This document shows positions 52,698 to 61,778 of a stretch of 64,000 nucleotides of DNA, one piece after another. How positions within the stretch are numbered: the first letter of the stretch is position 1; the number at the start of each line of letters is the position of its first letter. Origin of the DNA: Bacteroidales bacterium (GTDB lineage Bacteria; Bacteroidota; Bacteroidia; Bacteroidales; WCHB1-69); contig JAFTCA010000041.1 of assembly GCA_017454945.1 (NCBI GenBank), positions 216,564-280,563 on the forward strand, read 5' to 3'. The position numbers were made by a program, and so were the translations under genes. The notes below the pieces were generated by a model, which worked only from the letters and a program-made list of their open reading frames with translations, did not search any database and was not told where the DNA came from.

Positions 52698-53468
52698 ATG
52701 AATATTTTTAATAAGAAAAGATTGGGTTTGTTCACGCTGTGTTTGATGCTCTTCACGGCATCTTATGGCGAGTCGTACCAACAGTTGATGCAGCGCGCCA
52801 ATACGGCGTATCAAGAGCAGCATTATGCCGAGGCAGTGGCTCTGTATCAGCAGATTGCAGATGCAGGTAATGAGGGAAGTATTCTCTATTATAATTTGGG
52901 TAATGCTTATTACAAAACCGATGATTTGTCGCACGCCCTCTTGTGGTACGAGCGTGCTCTGCGCCTTGATCCACGCAATGAGGACATCAAGCATAATATT
53001 GCCTTCGTCAACCGCCAGCTGGTGGACCGTATCGAAGTGTTGCCCGAACTCTTCATCACACGTTGGTGGAATGCGATTTCGAAGAGTGTGACATCCAATA
53101 CATGGGCTATGCTTTCCATCATTTTCTGCTCTCTGATGTTTCTGTCGGTGGTGTTGCTTCTTGTGGGCCGTCGGCCGTGGCTTCGCTCATTGGGCTTGGC
53201 TTCTTCTATTATTTTTCTTTTACTGACGATATTCTCCATCATCTTCGCCCACAAAGAAGCCGTTCGCTACGAGAAATCCCCTGAGGCCATTGTCATGCAG
53301 CCTGTGCTGAACGCCAAGAGTACGCCCAACGCTACGGGTAACGACCTGTTTGTTATCCACGAAGGACTGAAGGTGGGCGTTACCGACCGACTGGGCGATT
53401 GGTATGAGATCAAATTGCCCAATGGCGAGAAAGGTTGGGTGCCCGCCCAAGGTGTGGAGGTCATTTAA
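52698..53468 (+). CDS. batE: BatE-like TPR and SH3 membrane protein
   Basis: A 256-residue protein with a signal peptide (about 1-23), two tetratricopeptide repeats (YQQLMQRANTAYQEQHYAEA and ILYYNLGNAYYKTDDLSHAL), two transmembrane helices (about 135-156 and 162-182) and a C-terminal bacterial SH3 domain (VGVTDRLGDWYEIKLPNGEK). This order matches BatE. It lies between batD and glgB with short gaps. Confidence 0.87.
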   Translation: MNIFNKKRLGLFTLCLMLFTASYGESYQQLMQRANTAYQEQHYAEAVALYQQIADAGNEGSILYYNLGNAYYKTDDLSHALLWYERALRLDPRNEDIKHNIAFVNRQLVDRIEVLPELFITRWWNAISKSVTSNTWAMLSIIFCSLMFLSVVLLLVGRRPWLRSLGLASSIIFLLLTIFSIIFAHKEAVRYEKSPEAIVMQPVLNAKSTPNATGNDLFVIHEGLKVGVTDRLGDWYEIKLPNGEKGWVPAQGVEVI

Positions 53469-53479
53469 TTGCTAAAACT

Positions 53480-55462
53480 ATGACACAACCTGAGTTGACG
53501 CTTCTAGATTCCTATTTGAAACCCTTCGCTCAAAAGCTGGAGGGGCGCCGTCGCCGTGCCATTTTGCGTGCGTTGGATTTCACCGACGGCAAGCGTCCAC
53601 TCAAAGAGTGTTTCAACAATCATCTTTACTACGGCTTGCATAAAACTGCCACAGGTTGGGTGTTCCGTGAGAAGGCGCCTCATGCGCAGCAGATTTATAT
53701 ATATGGTGAATTTTCCTACTGGCAGGTGCAGCCGCAATATGCGCTGAAGCCCATTGGCAACGGCGATTGGGAAATTGAGTTGCCGGCGTCGTTTCTGCAT
53801 CATTGCGACCTGTACAAGTTGTGGATGGTGTGGCGTGATGGCGCTGATGAACGGCTGCCCTCGCACGCCACACGTGTGGTGCAAGATGAGAATACCAAGA
53901 TATTTGCCGCTCAAGTGTGGGATCCTGAAACGCCCTATGAATGGAAATATCCGCAACCTTCCAGACCGCAGCATCCACTGATCTATGAGGCTCATGTGGG
54001 CATGTCGTCGCAGAACGAGGAAATCGCCTCGTATTGGTCGTTTAAGGAGACCGTTTTGCCCCGTATTCGTCAGTTGGGCTACAACACTATCCAGTTGATG
54101 GCTGTGCAGGAGCATCCCTATTACGGCTCGTTTGGCTATCAAGTGGCTAATTTTTACGCTCCGTCGTTCCGTTTTGGCACGCCCGACGAGTTGAAAGAGT
54201 TGATTGACGAGGCGCACCACGCAGGCATTGCCGTTATTCTGGATATAGTTCATTCTCATTCAGTTGCCAATGATAAGGAGGGACTGAGCCATTTCGATGG
54301 CAGTGAGGATCTCTATTTTCATGCTGGAGAGCGCGGCCGCCATCCTGTGTGGGATTCGCGCTGCTTTAATTACGGCAGACAGGAAACACTTTCGTTTCTT
54401 TTGTCTAATGTGAAATATTGGCTGGAAGAGTTCCGCTTTGACGGCTTCCGCTTCGACGGGGTGACCAGCATGTGCTATTGGAATCATGGCATTGGTGTCG
54501 ATTTTGTAGATTACAAGCAATATTTTGATGGTAATGTGGATGAGGATGCGTTGGTCTATCTTACTTTGGCCAATCAACTGGTGAAGGAGGTTAATCCGCA
54601 AACAATAACGGTGGCAGAGGATGTGAGCGGCATGCCTGGAATGGCATTCCCTGTAGAGAAGGGCGGGGTAGGCTTTGATTATCGTATGTCGATGGGAGTG
54701 GCCGATTATTGGACCAAGCTTGTGAAGGAGTCAAGCGACGACCAATGGCATGTTGGCGATATGTTTTTCCGACTCACCGACAAACGTGCCGAAGAGCAGG
54801 TGGTGAGTTACGTGGAAAGCCACGATCAAGCGATGGTTGGTGATAAAACTTTGATATTTAGATTGATAGATAGTAAGATGTACGATTCTATGTCCACGAT
54901 GACACCTGATTTGACGGTGGATAGGGGTGTGGCATTACATAAGATGATTCGTCTGGTTACGCTGGGCTTGTCGCAAGGCGGCTACCTCAATTTTATGGGC
55001 AATGAATTTGGGCATCCCGAATGGATCGATTTCCCGCGCCAGGGCAATGGCTGGTCGTACAAGTATGCCCGCCGCCAATGGAGTCTGGCCGATGATGCCA
55101 ATCTTAAGTATCATGGCCTCAATCTGTTCGACGAAGCGATGATTCATGTTGTGCAGAAATACCGCTTGCTCGATGGTAATGCGATTCCATTAGTAAGAGA
55201 CAATGAACGGCATCTGCTTGTTGTTCAGCGTAATAACGCCTTGATGGTCTTCAATTTCCATCCCACAGAGTCTTATTCCGATTATGAAATCGTCTGTCCT
55301 CAAGGTACTTATAAAACGGTATTGGACAGCGATGCGCCTGCCTTTTGCGGCTTTGGCAATGTGAACGATGAGATGGCGTATTCTACAGTTGAGAAAGATG
55401 GAACGCACCGACTGAAATTGTACATCCCTTCGCGCGTGGCGCTGATACTGGTACCTGTATAA
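53480..55462 (+). CDS. glgB: 1,4-alpha-glucan branching enzyme
   Basis: GH13 branching enzyme of 660 residues that forms alpha-1,6 branches in glycogen. A CBM48 domain (about 50-150, VFREKAPHAQQIYIYGEFSYW) precedes the catalytic barrel: AVILDIVHSH, nucleophile D326 in DGFRFDGVTSM, acid/base E380 in ITVAEDVSG, and the third acid in VESHDQ. The shape resembles the eukaryote-type branching enzymes, as the synthase at 23161 does. I chose ATG 53480, 11 bases after batE. No terminator is visible before the convergent toxin gene. Confidence 0.95.
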   Translation: MTQPELTLLDSYLKPFAQKLEGRRRRAILRALDFTDGKRPLKECFNNHLYYGLHKTATGWVFREKAPHAQQIYIYGEFSYWQVQPQYALKPIGNGDWEIELPASFLHHCDLYKLWMVWRDGADERLPSHATRVVQDENTKIFAAQVWDPETPYEWKYPQPSRPQHPLIYEAHVGMSSQNEEIASYWSFKETVLPRIRQLGYNTIQLMAVQEHPYYGSFGYQVANFYAPSFRFGTPDELKELIDEAHHAGIAVILDIVHSHSVANDKEGLSHFDGSEDLYFHAGERGRHPVWDSRCFNYGRQETLSFLLSNVKYWLEEFRFDGFRFDGVTSMCYWNHGIGVDFVDYKQYFDGNVDEDALVYLTLANQLVKEVNPQTITVAEDVSGMPGMAFPVEKGGVGFDYRMSMGVADYWTKLVKESSDDQWHVGDMFFRLTDKRAEEQVVSYVESHDQAMVGDKTLIFRLIDSKMYDSMSTMTPDLTVDRGVALHKMIRLVTLGLSQGGYLNFMGNEFGHPEWIDFPRQGNGWSYKYARRQWSLADDANLKYHGLNLFDEAMIHVVQKYRLLDGNAIPLVRDNERHLLVVQRNNALMVFNFHPTESYSDYEIVCPQGTYKTVLDSDAPAFCGFGNVNDEMAYSTVEKDGTHRLKLYIPSRVALILVPV

Positions 55463-55466
55463 AGAA

Positions 55467-55742
55467 TTATTTTCCAAATAATTCTGCGTGACTGCCTAAA
55501 CGAACCAATTCTATAATGTTCTTGGTTTCATCTATCCATATCAATAAAAAATCGCTTTGAATATGGCATTCTATGCAGTCTTTGTAGTAGCCTTGTAATT
55601 TGTGCGGCTTATATTCTTTAGGAATCGGTGTGTCATCTTTAAGTAGGGAAAGAACCCGCGCCAAATCTGCCAATTTTTTCGGTTGATGCTTGTATTTCTT
55701 TAAATCCTTGCGATATTGGGTTGTTGGTTGTAGTCTTCTCAT
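55467..55742 (-). CDS. YafQ-family mRNA interferase toxin
   Basis: RelE-superfamily ribosome-dependent endoribonuclease toxin of 91 residues. The residues matching the YafQ catalytic set keep their spacing: H47, H60 and D64 (CHIQSDFLLIW), and H85 with F89 (GSHAELFG). Its start overlaps the antitoxin stop by 4 bases (ATGA), so the pair is translationally coupled. It is convergent with glgB, stops 4 bases apart. Confidence 0.92.
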   Translation of the reverse strand: MRRLQPTTQYRKDLKKYKHQPKKLADLARVLSLLKDDTPIPKEYKPHKLQGYYKDCIECHIQSDFLLIWIDETKNIIELVRLGSHAELFGK

Positions 55743-55990
55743 TCTTCATTAAGTATATCGTTGAACATCTCTTCCACATTATCATACACCTTGTTCATAT
55801 TTTTTCCTGAGCGGGCTTCCTCAATGGCGGCCTTGGTCACTTCGTTGGGCTCATGATATACTACATCCAAAAGAACGCTTTCTACATAATTGTTCAGCGT
55901 TCTGTTTTCGCGTAGGGCATTGCGTCTCAGTAGTTCTAAAAGATCTGCCCTGAGACGGAATGAAGTTACTTTTCTTACGGTTGTCTTCAT
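55739..55990 (-). CDS. RelB/DinJ-type antitoxin
   Basis: An 83-residue antitoxin. The N-terminal ribbon-helix-helix DNA-binding region (VTSFRLRADLLELLRRNALR, then RTLNNYVESVLLD) is followed by an acidic, flexible C-terminus expected to mask the toxin. I chose ATG 55990, since a start at 56032 would lie upstream of the promoter box. Two TGTAATACA palindromes in its promoter are likely autoregulatory operators. Confidence 0.85.
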   Translation of the reverse strand: MKTTVRKVTSFRLRADLLELLRRNALRENRTLNNYVESVLLDVVYHEPNEVTKAAIEEARSGKNMNKVYDNVEEMFNDILNEE

Positions 55991-55991
55991 T

Positions 55992-56031
55992 TGTAATACA
56001 TTATAATATTTTCGATTGCAAATGTAATACA
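55992..56031 (-). promoter_or_regulatory. Promoter with twin palindromic operators for the toxin-antitoxin operon
   Basis: A -7 box CAAATGTA (minus strand TACATTTG) lies at 56019-56026. Two copies of the palindrome TGTAATACA, extended to TGTAATACATT, lie at 55992-56000 and 56023-56031, 31 bases apart, about three helical turns. One overlaps the -7 box; the other abuts the start codon. Confidence 0.7.
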
Positions 56032-56066
56032 TTTTTTGAGATTATGTGTAAATGTTGAAAATAATT

Positions 56067-56094
56067 TTTGACAACTTCTTTTTTAGTACTTTTG
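56067..56094 (+). promoter_or_regulatory. Promoter of the small Cys-rich protein gene
   Basis: TTTG at 56067-56070 and TACTTTTG at 56087-56094 (spacer 16) match the -33/-7 pair, 20 bases upstream of the start. Confidence 0.6.
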
Positions 56095-56113
56095 CACATC
56101 TAAAAATCAAGTG

Positions 56114-56512
56114 ATGAATTGTGTTGAAATGAATTTGGATGCCTTGGCTGCCAACTTGTCGCACGACGAGTTGTTGGCGCAGCTGAAGGGCGTTTCTTGG
56201 TGCGGCGGCTGTTCTGATTGCCTCTATGCTTTCATTTTGGCCGCACAGCATCTGTCCAGCGAAGAACTTCTGGACGTGTTTGGCGCCAATCTGCTCGACA
56301 AGGCCGAACTAATGACTGCCTTCGACGAGATGGTCGGCTTCAAGCGCGTATTGCACCCTAATATGGTACGTATGGTGCGGGTGAATAAGATTATGCCCCA
56401 AATCAAGGCAAAATTTGCCGATAGCGCGTTGATGAAGCACTATGTGAATGAGAGCCTCAAACAGTACGAAAGTGACTTGTTCGAGGATTATTTCAATATG
56501 TCGATGACGTAA
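56114..56512 (+). CDS. Small protein resembling the C-terminal part of MurL-like epimerases
   Basis: 132 residues, starting at ATG 56114 (GTG 56111 is also possible). A SWCGGCSDCLYAF cluster (three Cys in CxxCxxC) near residue 28 is followed by SSEELLDVFGANLLDKAELM. From memory this resembles the segment around WCGxCPKC and FGxNLLD near the C-terminus of MurL-type glutamate-epimerase enzymes, but the large catalytic part is missing and the upstream DNA holds only a promoter. It may be a stand-alone domain or a relic. It has its own promoter and ends at a strong terminator, so it is probably expressed. Function unknown. Confidence 0.6.
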   Translation: MNCVEMNLDALAANLSHDELLAQLKGVSWCGGCSDCLYAFILAAQHLSSEELLDVFGANLLDKAELMTAFDEMVGFKRVLHPNMVRMVRVNKIMPQIKAKFADSALMKHYVNESLKQYESDLFEDYFNMSMT

Positions 56513-56537
56513 TTAGAATATGCTTGTTTGCGTCGTC

Positions 56538-56568
56538 ATTCCGAGCATGCTTTAGCATGCGTAGGAAT
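56538..56568. repeat. REP-like imperfect palindrome
   Basis: ATTCC..GCATGC TTTA GCATGC..GGAAT forms a nested inverted repeat within a CGTCATTCCGAGC...GGAATCCC context, a form I recognise as a widely dispersed bacterial palindrome type. It lies 3' of the small Cys-rich gene. Confidence 0.65.
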
Positions 56569-56590
56569 CCCATTATGAGTTAGGCAATAA

Positions 56591-56621
56591 AAAAAGGGAA
56601 CTGAATTTCAGTTCCCTTTTT
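56591..56621. terminator. Bidirectional terminator
   Basis: A 13-bp perfect stem AAAAAGGGAACTG / CAGTTCCCTTTTT with a 5-base loop, between the convergent small Cys-rich gene and the large surface protein gene. Confidence 0.88.
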
Positions 56622-56638
56622 CGTATTATGTGTGTTGA

Positions 56639-59600
56639 TTAGTACTTTCTAATACATCTTACACTGTATCCGATAGTCTTGCTGTTATCTTCAGGAATAG
56701 CGTCGTTGCAGATGTAAGAGAGTTTGAATACACTGGCAGTGCTCGTATTGGCTTTCGAGTCGCAAGACCAGAAGCCGGTGGTACCTTTCAGGTTGAAGAA
56801 CTCTTGGGTATCGAAGTTGCAGTAACCGGCACCGCGAGCTTCAAAGAGGCTATTACCTTCGCTATCGCCTTCTGAACCGGGCAACCAGTAAGCAGTGTTC
56901 GGTGATTTGATCTTGCTGATACCGCCAGCATTGGCAACCAATCTGCTGTAGTCTTCCATAGTAGGAACAGCCCAGCCTTCAGGGCAGATACCTTGAACGA
57001 ATACATTGCTTGTAGGTTCGGCAGTCGTTGCACGAACACCGTCAGTAGCGTTGTTTATTGCAGGGATGGTGGTCGTTTCGGGCAGAGTATTGTTATCGCC
57101 TTCGGCAACCTTAACGGTAGAGTACCATGAGTAGAGTTTACCATAGTTTTCTTCGTTGGCAGCGTCGTTCTGATAAGCGGCAGCCTTTTCAGCGCTGCTC
57201 TTTAAGTTCTCGGCCAACCAGCAATCGCAACCCACTCTGATGGTCTTGTATTCATTGCCTTCTTCATCTTTAGCCAATACAACCGAATCAGCAGTACCGC
57301 AAGGCGGGAACTTGATAATCAGGTTGAAACTGCAAGATACCGTAAAACCGCAGCTGTCGGTAGCGGTCCAGATAATTTCGGTTTCACCAACGCCTAATCT
57401 CTTGCTGGCAGGTTGATTGGTGGTAAGAGTAACATTGACGTTGGCAATGTCACAAGTGTATGCCAAGGTGTCAAATACAACCAGCGTGTCGCAAGCACTA
57501 TATTTGAGGTAAATAGTCGTGTCGGTAGTGGGGCAAGCGAAGATGAAGTTGTCTTCGCTGATAGCAGGAGCAATGGTGATGAGTTGCGTGTCAACAGCCA
57601 CATTTTCGCAAGCGTCCTTAGCTTCCCATACTCTGGTGATAATACGATATTCGTTGTCGGTACCGCTCGTGTCAACATCGGTGAACGACATGGTGACTTC
57701 TGAGCAGTTGTCGCGAATGTCGGTGGGCTTGCCGGTAATGGTGGTGTCGGCGGCAATCTTACGATTTTCGTCTCTACACAGAACTATGTCGGCAGGAACG
57801 GTGAAGGTCGGAGCCAGCGTGTCTTTGATGGTGATAATCTGACTTTGCTCTTCAGCTTTGTTGTCACAGGCGTCAATCAAACTCCAAATTCTTTGGATTA
57901 TCAGCATACCTTCGCAAGCGTCTTCAGGAGTGATGATAGAATCGCGATAGGTGGCTTCCAGAGGATTAATCTTGGTGCAGTTGTCGGCTTCGTCGATAAC
58001 GTCACCCACATTTTCAACCGTGATGTCATATTCGCAGTTTTCATCTTTGTAGATGGTAGTGTCTTTAGGAGCTGTGAAAGTCGGACGAACGGTGTCTCTT
58101 ACTGCAATATATTGAATAGAGTCGGAGAGGGAGATGTTGCCGCAAGCGTCGGTCAGTCTCCAAGTTCTCTTGATAACCGTATGACCTTCGCAGTAAACAA
58201 ATTCCTCGGTAACGTCTTCATCAACATAAGAGGTGTCGAGTTTGGTTGAGCAGTTGTCCCAAACATCGGCAATCATACCGGTGAATTCAGGATCTGCATC
58301 GAAGTTGCAGTCGGAATCCTTATAGATGGTCGTGTCTTTGGGAACGATGAAGGTGGGACGGATGGTATCCAGCACGGTGATAATTTGATCAACAGTGTCT
58401 GCTTTATTGCCGCATACGTCTTGGGCAGTCCATCTTCTCTTAATGATGAGAGTGCCTTCGCAAGCGTCATCGGGAGTGATGTCAATATTGATGTACGAAA
58501 CAGTGGGGTTGGCATCACATCTGTCTGTAGCGGTGGCTACACCCGTTATAGCAGGAATCGTGTCAGCGTTGCAGTCTTTGTCTTTGTAGATTGTAGTGTC
58601 TTGCGGTGCTGTAACTACGGGAGCGGTTTTGTCGCCACCTCTAACAGTCATGGTCAAGGGATCGGTACCGTTATCATAAGTATTGCCGCAACGGTCCTCT
58701 ACTGTATAGGTTCTCGTAACCGTCCATTCGCAGTCATTTCCTGTAGTGCTTTCGGTAAAGCTTACGATAACCGTGTCGCAGTCGGTAAAGAGAGCGGCTG
58801 CGCCTTCTTCATCCAAAAGACCTGTAGCGGTAGCGTCATTCAAGCATGCGTCCACCACATCGGGAAGTTCGCTGGTCCAAGTGCCAGTCAGTTCGGGTGC
58901 TGATTTGTCGCCACCCGTAACTTCCATTGTAGGAACTGGAAGAACGGGATTCATATTTATATCAACAATAACGTATGTACGGGTGATTTTCCATTCGCAG
59001 TCGTTGGTGGAAGTAGTATCATCGAAATGCCCTACAAAGATGTTGTCAGTGCCGCTGCAATCGGTATAAAGAGCCTTGATGTCGGCATCGCTCTTCAAAC
59101 TGCTTGCGTTAGCATTTTTCAGGCAAGCGTCTTGATTTTGAGCTTCGTCATTTGTAGGCCAAGTAGTGCCTTCGATAAGTTCGGGAGCGGTTTTGTCGCC
59201 ACCGCTGATGCTTTGGGAAATCGTAGTTGATTTACCACAGCCATCGGTAACGGTGTAAGTTCTTACAATTTTCCAACTTTTATTATCAGTTGATTGAATC
59301 TCATCGTTGTGATCAACGGTTATAGTACCGCAGTCAGTATAGAGAGCCTTAACATCAGCATCGGAAGTTAATTGGTTGGCGTAGTCAGCACTGTAGCAGT
59401 CGTTGATGGGTCCCAAGTCCTCAAGTGTTGTGTTGGGGTCAATGAGTGTTGGAGCCGTATTGTCGCCGCCTTTAGCGCTCATGGTAGGAGCGGGATTTAC
59501 AGCAACACCGCAAGCATCGGTAATGGTGTATGTTCTCTTAACTTCCCAACTGCAGTTGTCGCTGCTGATAACTTCATCTGTAACCGTACAAGTTGTTGCA

Positions 59601-61396
59601 CCAGTATAATATGTCAATGCCTCATCGGCGCTCATCAAGTATCCTTTGGCCGTTGTTTCATCGTAGCATTCATCTTTTCCTGTAACATCTTCTGGCCAAG
59701 CCTTGGTGGCAACAGGAGTAGGAGGTGTGTTGTCTTTTACAACAATAATCTGACTGCAAGTTCCCAGATTACCAGAAGTGGTCTCAACTCCATAAGTTCT
59801 TGTGATAGTGTAATCGCAAGGCTCTGTTCCACTGATTGCTTCATTAAGCATACTGAAAGAATTTTCGTCGATTGGTTTGGTAGTAGTATATGTACCACCA
59901 GCATCAAGGAATTCATCTAAACTGTTATAGGCTGTAGGCACATCTGCTGGGTCAACAGGATCTATTGTGGGACAGTCAACTACGGGAGCGTCAGCATCCA
60001 CTTCAACATTTACCTTAACCGTTTTGCTGGCTGTTGATGTGCAAGAACCTGAAGTGGCCGTAGCGGTTACAGTGTAAGTAGTAGTCTCAGTGGGACTGGC
60101 CGTTACGGTAGCGCCTGTTGTAGTGTTCAAGCCTGTCGCGGGGGACCATGCGTATGTAACATCACCAGAACTTGAAGCAACGCTGGCCGTCAGTGTTGTG
60201 CTACCGCCTGCTACAATGTTCTTCTCTGTCATATCATTCAGTGTAACAGCAGGGGTTAGTACCGTAATGGTTGAAGAGGCAGTTTTGGTTACTTGGCAGG
60301 TACCGGAAGCATAAGTGTATTTGTCTGTTAATGTGAGGGTATAGGTCGTAGTAGAAGCAGGGGATTCGGTGATATTCCAAGTGGTTTTGCTGTTGCTCCA
60401 TGAAGCGGTTACTGTACCTAAGGTATTGCTATAAGAAGAAGTGATATCCTTGCTGTCGCCAGGGCAAATGTTAGCTGCCACAGGGTCAACAGTTAAAGTG
60501 ATGGGTTTGGTAATGTGGAACCATACACGTACAAATCCATTGGCACCAGCACCACCAGAACGGTCAGTCCGATTGTGGTCTCTGGCGCCGCCACCGCCGC
60601 CACCATAGTTTTTGCCAGGGTCGCCATTGCCCCAACCAGAATCGCGGAACATGCCTTCGCCTCCATTGCCGCCTTTGAGCCAGTTGCCGCTAAAGCCGTT
60701 GGCATCACCGCCACCGCCAGCACCTTGGGTTCTTTTTGCGTAGTCGGTGATACCTTGATCAATGGGTTGGTCGTCGTAACCACCATTGCCATTACCGCCT
60801 GCGGCACCGCCACCAGCACCAGAACCAACTAAGTCGTGGACTAATCCACCGTCAGTTAATCTATTGTCGCATGAGTAACCGCCGCGTCCACCAGTGTAGT
60901 TCACATCACCACCGGTAGCGGTTCCGCCAGCACCTACAGATGTGGAACCTCTCTGGTTAGATGTTCCGCCACCTCCACCATTGGCCGAGATATTACAGCC
61001 GGTACCGGTTACGGTTGTGTTTCCACCTGCGTTGGTGGCTGAACCTCCTTGGCCGATTTTTATGGTATAGGTATCTGATTCGGTAGGATTAGTGATGTGT
61101 TTGCGGGCATAACCGCCACCACCGCCGCCAGTACCAACACGGGCGTTCGTAGAACTTGCACTTCTTGCGTTACCGCCACCACCACCAGCACCGATAGCTT
61201 CAATGTAGAGGTCATCGCAGCCGGCAGGTACGGTAAAGGTCTGGTTGCTGGCGCTATAGGTGTAGTCCTTGTAACACCAGTTGTTCCATTGGCCGAATAC
61301 TTGGCTCGTGTTGAAAGCTAAGAGAGTGGTAGCGATAATCGCTATCGTTCTCAGTGCACCTAATCTCGCATTAGGTTTGATTTTCATGTTTTTCAT
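56639..61396 (-). CDS. Giant glycine-rich, multi-module surface protein with C-terminal FISUMP domain
   Basis: A 1585-residue exported protein with a signal peptide (about 1-35). A glycine-rich beta domain comes first (about 45-300; FTVPAGCDDLYIEAIGAGG, then many GGGGG runs), like the Gly_rich_2 type. Two PKD/Ig-like units follow, then four roughly 85-residue units ending GGDxxAPxL, each with paired Cys (CEWxxTRTYxxxD), then four HYR-like units starting [AV]P.DTTIYKD. The end is a FISUMP domain (DCWLAENLKSS, CPEGWAVPTMEDYSRL, SVRCIRKY). No type A sorting domain is visible, so the export or attachment route is unclear. Ligand unknown; an adhesin-like role is inference. A -7 box lies at 61524. 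Confidence 0.85.
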   Translation of the reverse strand: MKNMKIKPNARLGALRTIAIIATTLLAFNTSQVFGQWNNWCYKDYTYSASNQTFTVPAGCDDLYIEAIGAGGGGGNARSASSTNARVGTGGGGGGYARKHITNPTESDTYTIKIGQGGSATNAGGNTTVTGTGCNISANGGGGGTSNQRGSTSVGAGGTATGGDVNYTGGRGGYSCDNRLTDGGLVHDLVGSGAGGGAAGGNGNGGYDDQPIDQGITDYAKRTQGAGGGGDANGFSGNWLKGGNGGEGMFRDSGWGNGDPGKNYGGGGGGARDHNRTDRSGGAGANGFVRVWFHITKPITLTVDPVAANICPGDSKDITSSYSNTLGTVTASWSNSKTTWNITESPASTTTYTLTLTDKYTYASGTCQVTKTASSTITVLTPAVTLNDMTEKNIVAGGSTTLTASVASSSGDVTYAWSPATGLNTTTGATVTASPTETTTYTVTATATSGSCTSTASKTVKVNVEVDADAPVVDCPTIDPVDPADVPTAYNSLDEFLDAGGTYTTTKPIDENSFSMLNEAISGTEPCDYTITRTYGVETTSGNLGTCSQIIVVKDNTPPTPVATKAWPEDVTGKDECYDETTAKGYLMSADEALTYYTGATTCTVTDEVISSDNCSWEVKRTYTITDACGVAVNPAPTMSAKGGDNTAPTLIDPNTTLEDLGPINDCYSADYANQLTSDADVKALYTDCGTITVDHNDEIQSTDNKSWKIVRTYTVTDGCGKSTTISQSISGGDKTAPELIEGTTWPTNDEAQNQDACLKNANASSLKSDADIKALYTDCSGTDNIFVGHFDDTTSTNDCEWKITRTYVIVDINMNPVLPVPTMEVTGGDKSAPELTGTWTSELPDVVDACLNDATATGLLDEEGAAALFTDCDTVIVSFTESTTGNDCEWTVTRTYTVEDRCGNTYDNGTDPLTMTVRGGDKTAPVVTAPQDTTIYKDKDCNADTIPAITGVATATDRCDANPTVSYINIDITPDDACEGTLIIKRRWTAQDVCGNKADTVDQIITVLDTIRPTFIVPKDTTIYKDSDCNFDADPEFTGMIADVWDNCSTKLDTSYVDEDVTEEFVYCEGHTVIKRTWRLTDACGNISLSDSIQYIAVRDTVRPTFTAPKDTTIYKDENCEYDITVENVGDVIDEADNCTKINPLEATYRDSIITPEDACEGMLIIQRIWSLIDACDNKAEEQSQIITIKDTLAPTFTVPADIVLCRDENRKIAADTTITGKPTDIRDNCSEVTMSFTDVDTSGTDNEYRIITRVWEAKDACENVAVDTQLITIAPAISEDNFIFACPTTDTTIYLKYSACDTLVVFDTLAYTCDIANVNVTLTTNQPASKRLGVGETEIIWTATDSCGFTVSCSFNLIIKFPPCGTADSVVLAKDEEGNEYKTIRVGCDCWLAENLKSSAEKAAAYQNDAANEENYGKLYSWYSTVKVAEGDNNTLPETTTIPAINNATDGVRATTAEPTSNVFVQGICPEGWAVPTMEDYSRLVANAGGISKIKSPNTAYWLPGSEGDSEGNSLFEARGAGYCNFDTQEFFNLKGTTGFWSCDSKANTSTASVFKLSYICNDAIPEDNSKTIGYSVRCIRKY

Positions 61397-61523
61397 AGAA
61401 CACTTTTTTAGGTTAATATTTGTTTTTATTTATTCCATTGTTGTGTGTCAGAAAATGTTGTACGATATTTTTTGACAAAGGTTATCTTGTTTTTTTTCTT
61501 TTTTAGATTATTATATTAAGGTG

Positions 61524-61531
61524 CAAAATTA
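61524..61531 (-). promoter_or_regulatory. -7 box for the giant surface protein
   Basis: CAAAATTA on the plus strand reads TAATTTTG on the minus strand, matching TAnnTTTG, 128 bases upstream of the start, giving a long leader. Confidence 0.45.
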
Positions 61532-61770
61532 ATCAAAAACCTAGATGAATAGCGGTTTCGTATGAATTTTTTCCAAATTAATTTCGATGTGTGCTAATTT
61601 GTTGATTTTTAGTTATGTTTTGCGCTGTGTTAGTGCTATTATCCTCGGGCGAACAGGTGTTTAAATGTTAAAATATTTAAAATGATTTGTTATTGGCGTT
61701 CAAGTTTAGGGAAGTGTTTCGGATAAAATGTGTTCTGTTCTGGCAAACTTCAAACAATACAATATTTTGC

Positions 61771-61778
61771 TATTTTTG
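61771..61778 (+). promoter_or_regulatory. Possible distal -7 box for dnaA
   Basis: TATTTTTG followed by CACC matches TAnnTTTG on the plus strand, about 305 bases before dnaA. If used, the leader would cover the palindromes at 61941-61978. Confidence 0.45.
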
